Source: Corynebacterium sanguinis
GTDB lineage: Bacteria > Actinomycetota > Actinomycetes > Mycobacteriales > Mycobacteriaceae
Length of the DNA: 64,000 nt
Assembly: GCF_007641235.1 (NCBI RefSeq)
Contig: NZ_CP038157.1
Location: 1,488,001-1,552,000, forward strand
Direction: 5' to 3'
How positions within the stretch are numbered: position 1 is the stretch's first letter; each line of letters opens with the position of its first letter. The notes beneath the pieces are model-generated. The model saw only the letters and a list, made by a program, of their open reading frames with translations. It ran no database searches and was not told the DNA's origin. Of the stretch, positions 16,486 through 25,646 are shown piece after piece. Made by a program: the position numbers and the translations under genes.

Positions 16486-16932
16486 ATGGCAAATTCCCGA
16501 GGCCGCGATGCCGAGTTCGCTGAGTTTGGAACCTACGCCGGGCAAGACCTCGGCCTCCCCGAAACCGGGCCGGGTGCGCAAGCCTCCGTGGCGCGCCGCG
16601 CCGGGGCGGTCGCCATCGACTGGGGCATCTGCTGGGCAGCGGCCGCGTTCATCCGCTTCAACACCGACGCACTCGGGGACACCGCAACCCTGACCTACCT
16701 GCTGTGGCTGGCGCTGGGCATCCTCTGCGGCTGGCTGCTGGCCCGCACCCCGGGCATGATGGCGCTGGGCATGGGCGTGGCGCGTGTTGACGCCCCCGGT
16801 AAGCGCGTCGGCTTCTGGCGCGCGGCAGTGCGCACGCTTCTCACCGGGTTCATCCTGCCCGCCGCCATGGTCGATGCCAACGGACGCGGCATGCACGACC
16901 GCGCCACGGGTACGACTGTGATTCGTAGCTGA
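16486..16932 (+). CDS. RDD family membrane protein (148 aa)
   Basis: The ATG start gives MANSRGRDAEFAEFG. The RDD family core is ARRAGAVAIDWGICWAAAAF (membrane segment 1, with the conserved Arg and Asp), then a second hydrophobic segment (TYLLWLALGILCGWLL), then TPGMMALGMGVARVD, and a third segment ending in the charged NGRGMHDRATGT tail that is typical of the family. The molecular function of RDD proteins is poorly known. It lies between glnA and the DUF4191 gene, as in other corynebacteria. It is divergent from glnA, with about 110 bp between the starts. Confidence 0.88.
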   Translation: MANSRGRDAEFAEFGTYAGQDLGLPETGPGAQASVARRAGAVAIDWGICWAAAAFIRFNTDALGDTATLTYLLWLALGILCGWLLARTPGMMALGMGVARVDAPGKRVGFWRAAVRTLLTGFILPAAMVDANGRGMHDRATGTTVIRS

Positions 16933-16960
16933 GGGCGTCGATAAGCGGGCGCGTTATGCG

Positions 16961-17749
16961 TTACTTGCCCTGGCGCTGCTGCATGCGGCGCATCTTGCGG
17001 TTCATCCCCGACATCGACTGCGCGCCCTTCGGCAGCGGACCACCGGGCAGGCCAGCGGGCTGACCCGGGCGCGAGCGCGCATCCATCGCGTCGAGCTTGG
17101 TGGACAGGGCGTAAACCTCGTCCTTCTTGTAGTTCTTGGGCAGCTTCAGCAGCGTCTTCTGCAGGTCGCGGATGCTGGTCTGGCCCTCGGCCTCGCCGAC
17201 GTAGACCTCGTGGATGGGCACACCGGCCAGCAGGCGGTCGACGCGCTTGCGCTCTTTCGCCATCAGCGGCTTGAGACGGTTCGCGTTGCCCTCGCCAACT
17301 AAGACAACGCCCGGGTTGCCGACGACGCGGTGAACCGTGTCCATCTGCGTGTTCGAGGCCACCGCAGTCTTGGTCAGCCACACGATGCCCATGGTGTTGC
17401 GCATGTTCTCCAACGACCACGCGGCGGCACCCGGGGTGTCAGAAACCTCGGCGTACATTGAGGCCTCGAGGCGGCGCGAGAAGACGAACATCGCCAGCAC
17501 CGCGCCGAGCAGCAGGCCCGGGATCAGCATGAACCACTCGGCGTTGAACAGAAGGCCGATGAGGAAGAACAGCAGGCCCACGCCGAGCACGCACAAGATC
17601 ATCAGCGGGATGAGCTTGTTGTCGCGCTCGCGCTGCATCTTGAACGCCTGCCAGATCTGGCCGCGGGTGTTCTTGCGCTTGGCGCGTTTCGCGGCGCGTT
17701 CTTCACTCTTCGCAGCCTTCGAAGCTGCCTTGTTCTTTGGATCTGCCAT
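16961..17749 (-). CDS. DUF4191 family membrane protein (262 aa)
   Basis: A very basic N-terminus (KNKAASKAAKSEERAAKRAKRK) precedes two adjacent membrane segments at about residues 48-94, then a cytoplasmic domain of about 160 residues ending in a basic tail. This order matches the actinobacterial DUF4191 family, whose gene is commonly next to lipA. Its role is unknown. Here the lipid module 17.8-23.7 kb separates it from lipA. Its start ATG faces the terminator of the htdX-like gene. Confidence 0.88.
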   Translation of the reverse strand: MADPKNKAASKAAKSEERAAKRAKRKNTRGQIWQAFKMQRERDNKLIPLMILCVLGVGLLFFLIGLLFNAEWFMLIPGLLLGAVLAMFVFSRRLEASMYAEVSDTPGAAAWSLENMRNTMGIVWLTKTAVASNTQMDTVHRVVGNPGVVLVGEGNANRLKPLMAKERKRVDRLLAGVPIHEVYVGEAEGQTSIRDLQKTLLKLPKNYKKDEVYALSTKLDAMDARSRPGQPAGLPGGPLPKGAQSMSGMNRKMRRMQQRQGK

Positions 17750-17783
17750 GGCTCCTACTCTATTCCACGGGATTGGGAAGCGG

Positions 17784-17822
17784 AAAGCGCCCCACTGTCC
17801 CGTGCAGGGCAGCGAGGCGCTT
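17784..17822 (-). terminator. probable terminator of the fabG4-htdX operon
   Basis: Arms AAAGCGCC (17784-17791) and GGCGCTT (17816-17822) enclose a further paired region (CACTG...CAGCG, CCC...GGG). On the minus strand only a short TTT follows, so the strength is uncertain. Confidence 0.55.
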
Positions 17823-17847
17823 ATCGACGCTCAACCTTTCAAAAACG

Positions 17848-18813
17848 CTACAGGTAATCGACCCGCGCGTTGAGGTGCAGCTTCTCCGGCTTGGAGGTGC
17901 TGCGCAGCTGGATGTTGACGCTTTCGTCACCCTCCGGCACAACCCACTCCGCTACGCGGGTCGGGATGACCACGGGCTTGTAGAACTCCACGCGGTAGCG
18001 CAGCGCACCGCCGAGCTTGCCCTCAAGGAAGCGCAGCGCAGCGGCCGCGGAGTACATGCCGTGGGCGATGATCCCCGGGAAGCCGAACAGCTTCGCACCG
18101 ATGTTGGAGGTGTGAATCGGGTTCTTGTCGCCCGAGGCCTCCACATAGTTGCTCACCGTCTCGCCGGTGACCTTGATATGGCCGTTGGCGGCGTACTCGG
18201 GCAACTCCGGGGAGTCCAGGCGGCGGCCGTTGTCCGCGCCGCGGGTGGTCACCGAGACCGGGGCGTCCTTGGCAAACTTCTGGCCCTGGGCGAGGAAGGT
18301 CGACACCTGGGTCCACAGCGGCTCCCCATCGGTCTCACCGTCGAGGAAGACCTGGGTGACCATGTCGATGAGCAGGCCCTTGCGGTGCGGGCGCAGCTTC
18401 TCGCCGTGGGCGCGCACGGTGTAGGACTCGTCGACACGCAAAGCGCGCTTCTGGGTGATCTCGTTGGCGATGTGAACCGCGCCGGTGGCGGCGAAGGGGA
18501 AGTCCTCGCGCGCCATGAGGTCCATTGTCAGCGGGAACGCGACGACGAAGAAGTAGGTCGGCGGCAGCTCGTTGGACAGGCGCAGGCCGGTGGCCTGGGT
18601 GTAGGCGGCGAGCTTGGCCACATCCACCTTGACGCCGCGCACCTCGGATCGCGAGGTCGGATCGGCATCAGCGGAGTGCTTGGTGCCCACGACCGGCAGC
18701 ATGCCGCGCTTGATGTCGTTCATCACCTTGTCCAGGTCCGGAACGGCCTTGAGAACCTTGTAGGGTGCCTCCGGAGTCTTGTCCGGCTGGGAGGAAGAAA
18801 TGCGGGTGGTCAT
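17848..18813 (-). CDS. MaoC-type 3-hydroxyacyl thioester dehydratase (HtdX-like, 321 aa)
   Basis: The start MTTRISSSQPD is 4 bp after the fabG4 stop. The longer frame upstream of it only overlaps fabG4. The C-terminal half has the hydratase-2 signature D-x(4)-H with its following glycines (SGDKNPIHTSNIGAKLFGFP, then GIIAHGMYSAAA), while the N-terminal half is a degenerate hot-dog fold. The order dehydratase-fabG4 beside fadA2 and fadE matches the mycobacterial Rv0241c-Rv0244c locus, where this gene is htdX. It should dehydrate (or hydrate) 3-hydroxyacyl-CoA or -ACP in the lipid cycle. Confidence 0.88.
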   Translation of the reverse strand: MTTRISSSQPDKTPEAPYKVLKAVPDLDKVMNDIKRGMLPVVGTKHSADADPTSRSEVRGVKVDVAKLAAYTQATGLRLSNELPPTYFFVVAFPLTMDLMAREDFPFAATGAVHIANEITQKRALRVDESYTVRAHGEKLRPHRKGLLIDMVTQVFLDGETDGEPLWTQVSTFLAQGQKFAKDAPVSVTTRGADNGRRLDSPELPEYAANGHIKVTGETVSNYVEASGDKNPIHTSNIGAKLFGFPGIIAHGMYSAAAALRFLEGKLGGALRYRVEFYKPVVIPTRVAEWVVPEGDESVNIQLRSTSKPEKLHLNARVDYL

Positions 18814-18817
18814 AGAC

Positions 18818-20152
18818 TTACGCCCCCAGCAGGCTCTGGCCGCACACGCGCACGATGTTGCCGTTGACAGCCTTGGAGGAAGCAGCAGCGAAGTATGCGA
18901 CGGTCTCGGCAACGTCGATGGTCTGGCCACCCTGCTGCAGCGAGCTCATGCGGCGGCCAACCTCGCGCGGGCCGGTCGGCATAGCGGCGGTCATGTCCGT
19001 CTCGATGAAGCCCGGGGCCACGGCGTTGATGTTGCCGCCGAGGTCAGCGAGGCGGTCGTGCAGCGCGTCGACGAAGCCGATCACGCCGGCCTTGGTGGTG
19101 CCGTAGTTGGTCTGGCCGCGGTTGCCCGCGATACCGGCGATGGAGGAAACACCGATGACAGCCGGGGAGTCGCCGAGAGCGTTGGCCTCGAGCAGCTTCT
19201 CGGTGATGCGCACGGGGGCGACCAGGTTGATGTTCTGGACCATGTTCCAGCGGCTGTCGTCCATGTTGGCGAGCAGCTTGTCGCGGGTGACACCAGCGTT
19301 GTGGACCAAGATGTCGATCTTGCGGCCGTAGCGCTCCTCAGCGTGCGCTGCGAGCTTGTCGGCGGCCGCAGGGTCGGTCACGTCGAGCGGAAGCGCGGTG
19401 CCCTTGACCTTGTTCGCGGTCTGGGTCAGGCCCTCTCCAGCCTGCGGGATGTCAACGCAGATGACCTTGGCGCCGTCGCGTGCGAGCGTCTCAGCGATCA
19501 CCGCGCCGATACCGCGGGCGGCACCGGTGACCACGGCGAGGCGGCCTGCCAACGGCTGCTCCCAGTCGGCCGGGGCGTCGGCGGCTACGTCGGTGATGCG
19601 GATGACTTGGCCGTCCACGTAGGCGGACTTGCCGGAGAGCAGGAAGCGCAGGGTGGATTCGACCTGGCTGAAGTTGTTGGAGTCGATGGCAGGATCGACG
19701 TAGACGAGCTGGGCGGTGGCGCCCTTGCGCAGCTCCTTGGCCACGGAGCGGGAGAAGCCCTCCAGAGCGCGAGCGGCGATGCGGGCGTCGGCGTCCTCGA
19801 TCAGCTCCGGGGTCGTGCCGATGACGACGATACGGGCGTTGTCCGCAATCTTGCGCATCTGCGGGTTGAAGAAGTCGAACAGCTGCTTGAGATCCTCGGG
19901 GCGGGCAATCTCCGTGGCGTCGAAGACGATGCCGGCGCGGGGGGTGTCTGCCTCTGCCTTGAGAAGCTTGTAGGGGCCCTCGAGGGTGGTGGTGAGAGCC
20001 TCGACCAGTCGACCCCGGCCACCAACGACGACGGGGGCGTGCAGCAGCGGCTCGCCAGCCTTGTAGCGGCGCAGCGGGTAGCCTTGCGGGACTCCAGCCT
20101 TAGCCGCTAGCGGAGAGTTAATGAGTTGTTCGAGAAAGCCCTTCTTGGCCAC
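18818..20152 (-). CDS. fabG4: high-molecular-weight 3-oxoacyl-ACP/CoA reductase (FabG4-like, 444 aa)
   Basis: At 444 residues it is far longer than ordinary FabG (about 250). The N-terminal 200 residues form a degenerate flavodoxin-like Rossmann domain. The C-terminal half (from about LAGRLAVVTGAARGIGAVIAE) is a complete SDR with TGAARGIG, NNAG-equivalent LVHNAG and the catalytic Tyr and Lys in NYGTTKAGV. This domain order is that of mycobacterial FabG4, an NADH-dependent reductase. The start is a GTG with AAGGAG upstream. It is divergent from fadA2, sharing a 137-bp region with an operator-like palindrome. Confidence 0.92.
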   Translation of the reverse strand: MAKKGFLEQLINSPLAAKAGVPQGYPLRRYKAGEPLLHAPVVVGGRGRLVEALTTTLEGPYKLLKAEADTPRAGIVFDATEIARPEDLKQLFDFFNPQMRKIADNARIVVIGTTPELIEDADARIAARALEGFSRSVAKELRKGATAQLVYVDPAIDSNNFSQVESTLRFLLSGKSAYVDGQVIRITDVAADAPADWEQPLAGRLAVVTGAARGIGAVIAETLARDGAKVICVDIPQAGEGLTQTANKVKGTALPLDVTDPAAADKLAAHAEERYGRKIDILVHNAGVTRDKLLANMDDSRWNMVQNINLVAPVRITEKLLEANALGDSPAVIGVSSIAGIAGNRGQTNYGTTKAGVIGFVDALHDRLADLGGNINAVAPGFIETDMTAAMPTGPREVGRRMSSLQQGGQTIDVAETVAYFAAASSKAVNGNIVRVCGQSLLGA

Positions 20153-20222
20153 GGTGTGCTCCTTGTTAATTGGGGTCGTGCCGTTTGTGTTCGTGATTTA
20201 CCTTACAGCACTACTCTTTTGT

Positions 20223-20237
20223 GTTGTATAGTACAAC
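20223..20237. promoter_or_regulatory. operator-like palindrome between fabG4 and fadA2
   Basis: GTTGTA-TAG-TACAAC is a perfect 6-bp inverted repeat around TAG. It contains TATAGT (20227-20232), a good -10 hexamer for fadA2, so a repressor bound here would block that promoter. Inverted repeats of this type between divergent fatty-acid genes are usual for TetR-family regulators; the identity of the regulator is inference. Confidence 0.55.
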
Positions 20238-20289
20238 GAGAATGAACTTCAACTCCGAACTTCCACCAGTTGAAAGCAGGGAAAGTACA

Positions 20290-21585
20290 GTGAATCAGCC
20301 TCGCAAGGTCGCCATCCTCGGCGGCAACCGCATCCCCTTTGCACGTTCCAACAAGGAATACGCAAACGCGTCCAACCAGGACATGCTCACCGCCGCGATC
20401 GACGGCCTCGTCGCCCGCTACGGCCTGCAGGATGAGCGCCTCGGACTCGTCTCCGGCGGTGCCGTCCTCAAGCACGCTCGCGACTTTAACCTCGTTCGCG
20501 AGTGCGTGCTTGGTTCCGCTCTTGCGCCGACCACCCCGGCCGTCGACGTCCAGCACGCCTGTGGCACCTCGCTGACGTCCGCAATCCAGGTCGCCGACGC
20601 CATCGCAATGGGTCGCATCGACGCGGGCATCGGCTGCGGCACCGACACCACCTCGGACGCGCCCCTGGCCGTCAACGACACCCTGCGCAAGACCCTGATC
20701 AAGGCGTCCAACGCGAAGAAGCCGGCCGACCAGCTCAAGCTGTTCGGCTCCATCCGTCCGAGCCAGCTGGCACCGGAGCAGCCGCAGAACGGCGAGCCCC
20801 GCACCGGCCTGTCGATGGGTGAGCACGCCGCCATCACCGCCCGTGAGATGGAGATCTCCCGCGAGGCTCAGGACGAGCTCGCCGCAGCGTCGCACCAGAA
20901 CCTGGCGAAGGCGTACGACGCTGGCTTCTTCAGCGACCTGATCACCCCGTTCCTCGGCGTGCAGCGCGACACCAACCTGCGCCCCGACTCCACCGCGGAG
21001 AAGCTCGCTGCGCTCAAGCCGGTCTTTGGCAAGCAGGACGCAATCCAGCACGGCGGCACCGCAACCATGACCGCCGGCAACTCCACCCCGCTGACCGACG
21101 GTGCCGCTGCCGTGCTGCTCGGCACCGAAGAGTGGGCCAGCGAGCACGGCCTCGAGGCTCAGGCCTTCATCGTTGACTCCGAGGTCGCCGCTGTCGACTT
21201 CGTCCACGGCAAGGACGGCCTGCTAATGGCCCCGACCTACGCCGTGCCGCGCCTGCTCGAGCGCCAGGGCCTGACCCTGCAGGACTTCGACTTCTACGAG
21301 ATCCACGAGGCGTTCGCCTCGCAGGTTCTGGCCACGCTCAAGGCCTGGGAAGACGAGACCTACTGCCGCGAGCGCCTCGGCCTCGACGCCCCGCTGGGCT
21401 CGATCGACCGCTCCAAGCTCAACGTCAAGGGCTCCTCGCTGGCAGCCGGCCACCCGTTCGCTGCTACCGGCGCACGCATCCTCGCTTCCGCCGCGAAGAC
21501 CCTCGTTGAAAACGGCGGCGGCCGCACGCTTATCTCCGTGTGTGCCGCAGGCGGCCAGGGCGTCGTCGCAATCATCGAACGCTAA
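20290..21585 (+). CDS. fadA2: acetyl-CoA acyltransferase (thiolase, FadA2-like)
   Basis: The chosen GTG start gives a 431-residue protein beginning VNQPRKVAILGG, which is where thiolases begin. An upstream ATG (20242) lies too close to the promoter. The active-site cysteine is Cys91 in QHACGTSLTS. The second catalytic residues lie in YEIHEAFASQ (His) and VCAAGGQG (Cys), and the CoA-loop GHPFAATG is present. It cleaves or forms 3-ketoacyl-CoA. It pairs with the reductase and dehydratase on the other strand and with the acyl-CoA oxidase-like gene 29 bp downstream. Confidence 0.93.
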   Translation: MNQPRKVAILGGNRIPFARSNKEYANASNQDMLTAAIDGLVARYGLQDERLGLVSGGAVLKHARDFNLVRECVLGSALAPTTPAVDVQHACGTSLTSAIQVADAIAMGRIDAGIGCGTDTTSDAPLAVNDTLRKTLIKASNAKKPADQLKLFGSIRPSQLAPEQPQNGEPRTGLSMGEHAAITAREMEISREAQDELAAASHQNLAKAYDAGFFSDLITPFLGVQRDTNLRPDSTAEKLAALKPVFGKQDAIQHGGTATMTAGNSTPLTDGAAAVLLGTEEWASEHGLEAQAFIVDSEVAAVDFVHGKDGLLMAPTYAVPRLLERQGLTLQDFDFYEIHEAFASQVLATLKAWEDETYCRERLGLDAPLGSIDRSKLNVKGSSLAAGHPFAATGARILASAAKTLVENGGGRTLISVCAAGGQGVVAIIER

Positions 21586-21614
21586 AATCCCTACCTCATC
21601 TGAAAGGTCCAACC

Positions 21615-23690
21615 ATGCCCCTTCCTAACCCCCCGAAGGAAGACTTTAAAGACGCCAAGCACCTCGCCACCGACACCACCAAGGCGAGCGGCCACCCGGA
21701 GAAGAACCAGCCGGAACGCCTGCCGGCGACCCCGGACTCCAACGCGGTCCAGGACCTCGCTGACGTCCTTGACGGCAAGTACAAGGAGCGCAAGGATTCG
21801 CTGCGCCCGCTGCTGAATGACCCGGAGATCCTGCCGAAGCTCGACGGCACCCTCGACGAGATCCGCGCCAACAACCTGGAGAACGTCAAGAAGGTCGCCT
21901 CCAGTGGCCGTATCCAGCCTTCCTTCTCCCCGCTCAACGGCGGCGAAGGGCAGGTCGCGGCGGGCGTGTCCTCGCTCGAGCTGATCGCTCAGATCAACAA
22001 CTCGGCCTGCGTCAAGTCCGGCGTCCAGTTCGGCCTGTGGGGCGGCGCGATTGACGCCCTCGGCACCGAGCGCCACGTGAAGTTCGCCCAAGGAGCGATG
22101 GACCTGTCCATGCTCGGCTGCTTCGCCATGACCGAGATGGGCCACGGCTCCAACGTCCAGGAGATCGAGACCACCGCCACCTACGACCCGGAGACTCAGG
22201 AGTTTGTGATCAACACTCCGACCCCGGGCGCAAAGAAGGCTTACATCGGTAACGCTGCCCGTGACGGCCGCTGGGCCGCCGTGTTCGCCCAGCTGATCAC
22301 CCCGGACTCTGAGGAGTCCAAGGGCGTGCACTGCTTCATCGTGCGCATCCGCGAGGAGGACGGCACCGACGCCGAGGGCGTGACCACCTCCGACCACGGC
22401 CACAAGGGCGGCCTGCTCGGCGTTGACAACGGCATGCTCGTATTCAACAACGTGCGCATCCCGCGCGAGCACCTCCTGAATAAGTTTGCCGACGTCGCCG
22501 AGGACGGCACCTACACCTCCTCGATCGAGTCGAAGAACCGCCGCTTCTTCACCATGCTCGCCACCCTCGTGCGCGGCCGTCTTGGTGTCGGCGCATCCGC
22601 TGCCGGCGCAACCCGCGCGGGCCTGGCCATCGCCGTGAAGTACGCCAACATCCGCCGCCAGTTCGAGGCGGGCGAGGTCGGCGAGGAGTCCCGTCTGATC
22701 GACTACCGCGTGCACCGTCGCCGCCTGCTGATCCCGCTGGCGAAGTCCTACGCGCTGGCCATGTTCCAGAACAAGCTGCTGGATCGCTTCCAGGAGCAGA
22801 CCGACGCCATCATGGCCGGTGACTGGGATCCGGCTAACCCGACCCGCGAGCAGGACCGCGCGGGCCGCGAGATGGAGTCCCTGGCGGCCATCTTTAAGGC
22901 CACCGCCGCAACCCACGCCAACGCGACGCTCCAGGAGTGCCGCGAGGCCTGCGGTGGTGCTGGCTACATGTCCGAGAACCTGCTGACGACCTTCCGCGCT
23001 GACGTGGACATCTTCACCACCTTCGAGGGTGACGACACCATTCTGCGCCAGCTCGTGGGCAAGAACCTCCTGACCGCCTACGGCTGGGAAGTTTCCGAGA
23101 TGTCCCCGTTCGGCATGGCCAAGTTCGTCGTCTCCAACATCGGCGACATCCTGACCCGCCGCTCCGGCATCGCCGCCAGCGTTCAGTCCCTGTCCGACCG
23201 CGTTACCGGCACCGGCTCGCTTTTCGACGCCGACACCCAGCTGCGCATCGTCCAGGCCCGCGAGGAGCACGTGCTCAACTCCCTGGTGCGCCGCGTGCAG
23301 GTCGCCCGCAAGATGGAGCGCAAGGAGGCCGCTGAGGTCATCAACCGCGCCCAGGACCACCTGCTCGAGGCTGCCGTCGCATATGGCGACCGCATGCTGG
23401 TGCAGGCGATGATTGAGGCCGAGGAGGCGCTTCCGGAGAACTCCTCCGCACGCTCCGTCTACGAGCAGCTGCGCCACCTGTTCGTGCTCAACACCATCGT
23501 TGAGAAGGCCGATTGGTACCAGGAGCACGGTGTGCTGCCGAGCGGCCGCGTCAAGGCTGCAAAGGCCGCTGTCAACGACCTCGTTGACTCCCTTGCCCCG
23601 TGGTCCGAGGTACTTGTGGATGCCTTCAAGATCCCGCAGGTCGTCCTCGACCGCCCGATGATGTCCAACGGCGGCACCGACCTCAGCTAG
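21615..23690 (+). CDS. acyl-CoA dehydrogenase/oxidase family protein (691 aa)
   Basis: The ATG follows GAAAGG by 7 nt. The 691 residues are longer than typical acyl-CoA dehydrogenases (about 380) or mycobacterial FadE5 (about 610), and resemble acyl-CoA oxidases. FAD-binding FAMTEMGHGSNVQEIETTA and VINTPTPGAKKAYIGNAA are close to peroxisomal oxidase motifs. The probable catalytic base is Glu471 in TTFEGDDTILRQ. It should introduce the 2,3-double bond into acyl-CoA. Whether electrons go to oxygen or to an electron-transfer flavoprotein is not decidable here. It ends the fadA2 operon before a strong terminator. Confidence 0.88.
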   Translation: MPLPNPPKEDFKDAKHLATDTTKASGHPEKNQPERLPATPDSNAVQDLADVLDGKYKERKDSLRPLLNDPEILPKLDGTLDEIRANNLENVKKVASSGRIQPSFSPLNGGEGQVAAGVSSLELIAQINNSACVKSGVQFGLWGGAIDALGTERHVKFAQGAMDLSMLGCFAMTEMGHGSNVQEIETTATYDPETQEFVINTPTPGAKKAYIGNAARDGRWAAVFAQLITPDSEESKGVHCFIVRIREEDGTDAEGVTTSDHGHKGGLLGVDNGMLVFNNVRIPREHLLNKFADVAEDGTYTSSIESKNRRFFTMLATLVRGRLGVGASAAGATRAGLAIAVKYANIRRQFEAGEVGEESRLIDYRVHRRRLLIPLAKSYALAMFQNKLLDRFQEQTDAIMAGDWDPANPTREQDRAGREMESLAAIFKATAATHANATLQECREACGGAGYMSENLLTTFRADVDIFTTFEGDDTILRQLVGKNLLTAYGWEVSEMSPFGMAKFVVSNIGDILTRRSGIAASVQSLSDRVTGTGSLFDADTQLRIVQAREEHVLNSLVRRVQVARKMERKEAAEVINRAQDHLLEAAVAYGDRMLVQAMIEAEEALPENSSARSVYEQLRHLFVLNTIVEKADWYQEHGVLPSGRVKAAKAAVNDLVDSLAPWSEVLVDAFKIPQVVLDRPMMSNGGTDLS

Positions 23691-23708
23691 CGCCCCAGCG
23701 CGCACGCT

Positions 23709-23757
23709 AAAGCGCCGCGGCCCTTCCCCTAGATGGGGGTTAGGACCGCGGCGCTTT
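23709..23757. terminator. bidirectional terminator between the fadE-like gene and lipA
   Basis: AAAGCGCCGCGG (23709-23720) and CCGCGGCGCTTT (23746-23757) pair over 12 bp. The loop itself has a CCCC/GGGG hairpin. Runs of A and T at both ends suit termination in both directions between convergent operons. Confidence 0.9.
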
Positions 23758-23775
23758 CGTTGCGTCTACTGGGTT

Positions 23776-24819
23776 CTAGCGGGTCACCACGGGGGTGTCC
23801 TTCGACGGGCCGTACTTGCTCAACAGCGTCGACGCCTCCTGGGCGGTATCGCCCTGCGAGGTTTCCGCCAAGTGGCGCAGGTTCACCGGCAGCTCGCGCT
23901 CGCGGTGCTTCATCGCCTCGACGTAGAGCTTGCCCGCGCGGTACGACGAACGCACCAGGGGACCAGACATGACGGCCCCGAAGCCCATCTCGTAGGCCGC
24001 GTCGCGGTACTCGATGAACTCCTCCGGCTTCACCCAGCGCTCAATAGGGTGGAATTGCGGGCCCGGGCGTAGGTACTGGGTGATCGTGATGATGTCGGTG
24101 CCGGCGTCGACAAGGTCGTGGAGCGCCTCCATGACCTCCTCGCGGGTCTCTCCCATACCCAGGATCAGGTTGGACTTGGTGATGAGCCCGAAGTCGCGTG
24201 CCTGGCGGATCACGTCGAGGGAGCGGTCGTAGCGGAACGCGGGGCGGATGCGGCGGAAGATGCGCGGCACGGTCTCGATGTTGTGCGCGAACACCTCAGG
24301 ACGGGCCTCGAAGACCTCCTGCAGCAGGTCGGGTTTGCCCGAGAAGTCGGGGGTGAGGTTCTCCACGCCGGTGTGCGGGTTGAGCTCGTGGATCTTGCGC
24401 ACGACCTCGGCGTAGAGCCAGGCGCCCTCGTCCTCGAGATCGTCGCGGGTCACGCCCGTAATGGTGGAGTAGTTGAGGTTCATTTCGCGGACCGACTCCG
24501 CGACGCGCAGTGGCTCACCGCGGTCAAGCGGGTCCGGCTTCGCGGAGTTGATCTGGCAGAAGTCGCAGCGGCGCGAGCAGTTCGCCCCACCGATGAGGAA
24601 GGTTGCCTCGCGCGATTCCCAACATTCGTGGATGTTGGGGCAACCCGCCTCTTGGCACACCGTGTGAAGGGACGCTCCCGCCACCTTCTTCTTCATGTCC
24701 TCGTACTCAGGGCCAGTTTTCACGGCGTTGCGGATCCACCGCGGCTTCGCCTCGATTGGGGTCTGCGCGTTTCGCTTCTCGACGCGCAGCAGCTTACGGC
24801 CTTCAGGTGCAACAGTCAC
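23776..24819 (-). CDS. lipA: lipoyl synthase
   Basis: This 347-residue radical-SAM enzyme has both clusters. The auxiliary cluster cysteines are Cys55, Cys60 and Cys66 ([12 protein letters not shown]), and the radical-SAM CxxxCxxC is Cys81, Cys85 and Cys88 (CSRRCDFC). It inserts two sulfurs into octanoyl groups already bound to GcvH or AceF. It lies 29 bp after lipB and is the last gene of the gcvPTH-lipBA operon. Confidence 0.98.
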   Translation of the reverse strand: MTVAPEGRKLLRVEKRNAQTPIEAKPRWIRNAVKTGPEYEDMKKKVAGASLHTVCQEAGCPNIHECWESREATFLIGGANCSRRCDFCQINSAKPDPLDRGEPLRVAESVREMNLNYSTITGVTRDDLEDEGAWLYAEVVRKIHELNPHTGVENLTPDFSGKPDLLQEVFEARPEVFAHNIETVPRIFRRIRPAFRYDRSLDVIRQARDFGLITKSNLILGMGETREEVMEALHDLVDAGTDIITITQYLRPGPQFHPIERWVKPEEFIEYRDAAYEMGFGAVMSGPLVRSSYRAGKLYVEAMKHRERELPVNLRHLAETSQGDTAQEASTLLSKYGPSKDTPVVTR

Positions 24820-24848
24820 CCCTTAAGGGTATCCCGTATGTCAAGCCA

Positions 24849-25625
24849 CTAGAGAATGCGGGTTAATCCTTTCGACGGGTCGGGGGCGGAAGCGAACGTG
24901 TGGTTCTCCACCGCGAGCTCGCCGGACAGGGCGCGGTCGAGGGCGTCGAGAAGCGGGGTGCTCAACTCGTCGGTGGTGACATCGCGGCCGAGTTCGAGGC
25001 TCAGGGTGGTCACGTCGGCGTCGTTGATGCCGCAGGCGACGATGTGGCGGTAGGCGTCGAGAGTGTTGTTGCAGTTGAGAGACAGCCCGTGCATGGTCAC
25101 CCCGCGGGTGACGCGGATGCCGAGAGCGGCGATCTTGCGGTCGCGCGTCGGCGCTTCCGGGTTGGCAGCGCGGGTGCTGTGGGGGACCCAGACGCCGGAG
25201 CGGCCGTCGATACGCCCAGCGGTGGTCACTCCCGCTTCGCGCACGGCGTGGATGATGGCCTCTTCGAGCCGGCGCACGTAGTCGACGACGTCGACCGGGT
25301 CGGCGAGCTTGACGATGGGGTAGACCACAAGCTGGCCCTCACCGTGCCACGTGATGCGCCCGCCGCGGTCGACCTGCACCACCGGGGCGTCATCGTCGGG
25401 CATGTCCGCAGGCTGCGTGCGCTTGCCCGCGGTGTAGGTGTACGGGTGTTCCAGGACCAAGACGGTGTCGCCGATGTCGTCCTTGGCGCGCTGGGCCGCA
25501 AGATCGGCCTGGAGTTCCCAGGCGTTGGTGTAGTCGATCAGGCCGAGGTGGCGCACGTCCAAAGGCCCACCAGAAGATCGGATGGGCTCGTTGGCGGGAA
25601 AGAAGGGTTCGCGCGGAGCACTCAT
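24849..25625 (-). CDS. lipB: octanoyl-[acyl carrier protein]:protein N-octanoyltransferase
   Basis: The ATG gives MSAPREPFF and 258 residues; a slightly longer GTG start is possible. The catalytic pair is Cys198 in HIVACGIND and Lys164 in [10 protein letters not shown], with [19 protein letters not shown] for substrate binding. It moves octanoate from acyl carrier protein to a target lysine, the step before LipA. It is 21 bp downstream of gcvH in the same operon. Confidence 0.97.
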   Translation of the reverse strand: MSAPREPFFPANEPIRSSGGPLDVRHLGLIDYTNAWELQADLAAQRAKDDIGDTVLVLEHPYTYTAGKRTQPADMPDDDAPVVQVDRGGRITWHGEGQLVVYPIVKLADPVDVVDYVRRLEEAIIHAVREAGVTTAGRIDGRSGVWVPHSTRAANPEAPTRDRKIAALGIRVTRGVTMHGLSLNCNNTLDAYRHIVACGINDADVTTLSLELGRDVTTDELSTPLLDALDRALSGELAVENHTFASAPDPSKGLTRIL

Positions 25626-25646
25626 GCTCCACACTTTAGTCGCGTT

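Noticed and set aside
21591..23705. Minus-strand open frame of 704 codons over the acyl-CoA oxidase-like gene
   Set aside because: Shadow frame; Leu/Val/Asp/Gly-rich with no motifs, while the plus frame has FAD and catalytic motifs.
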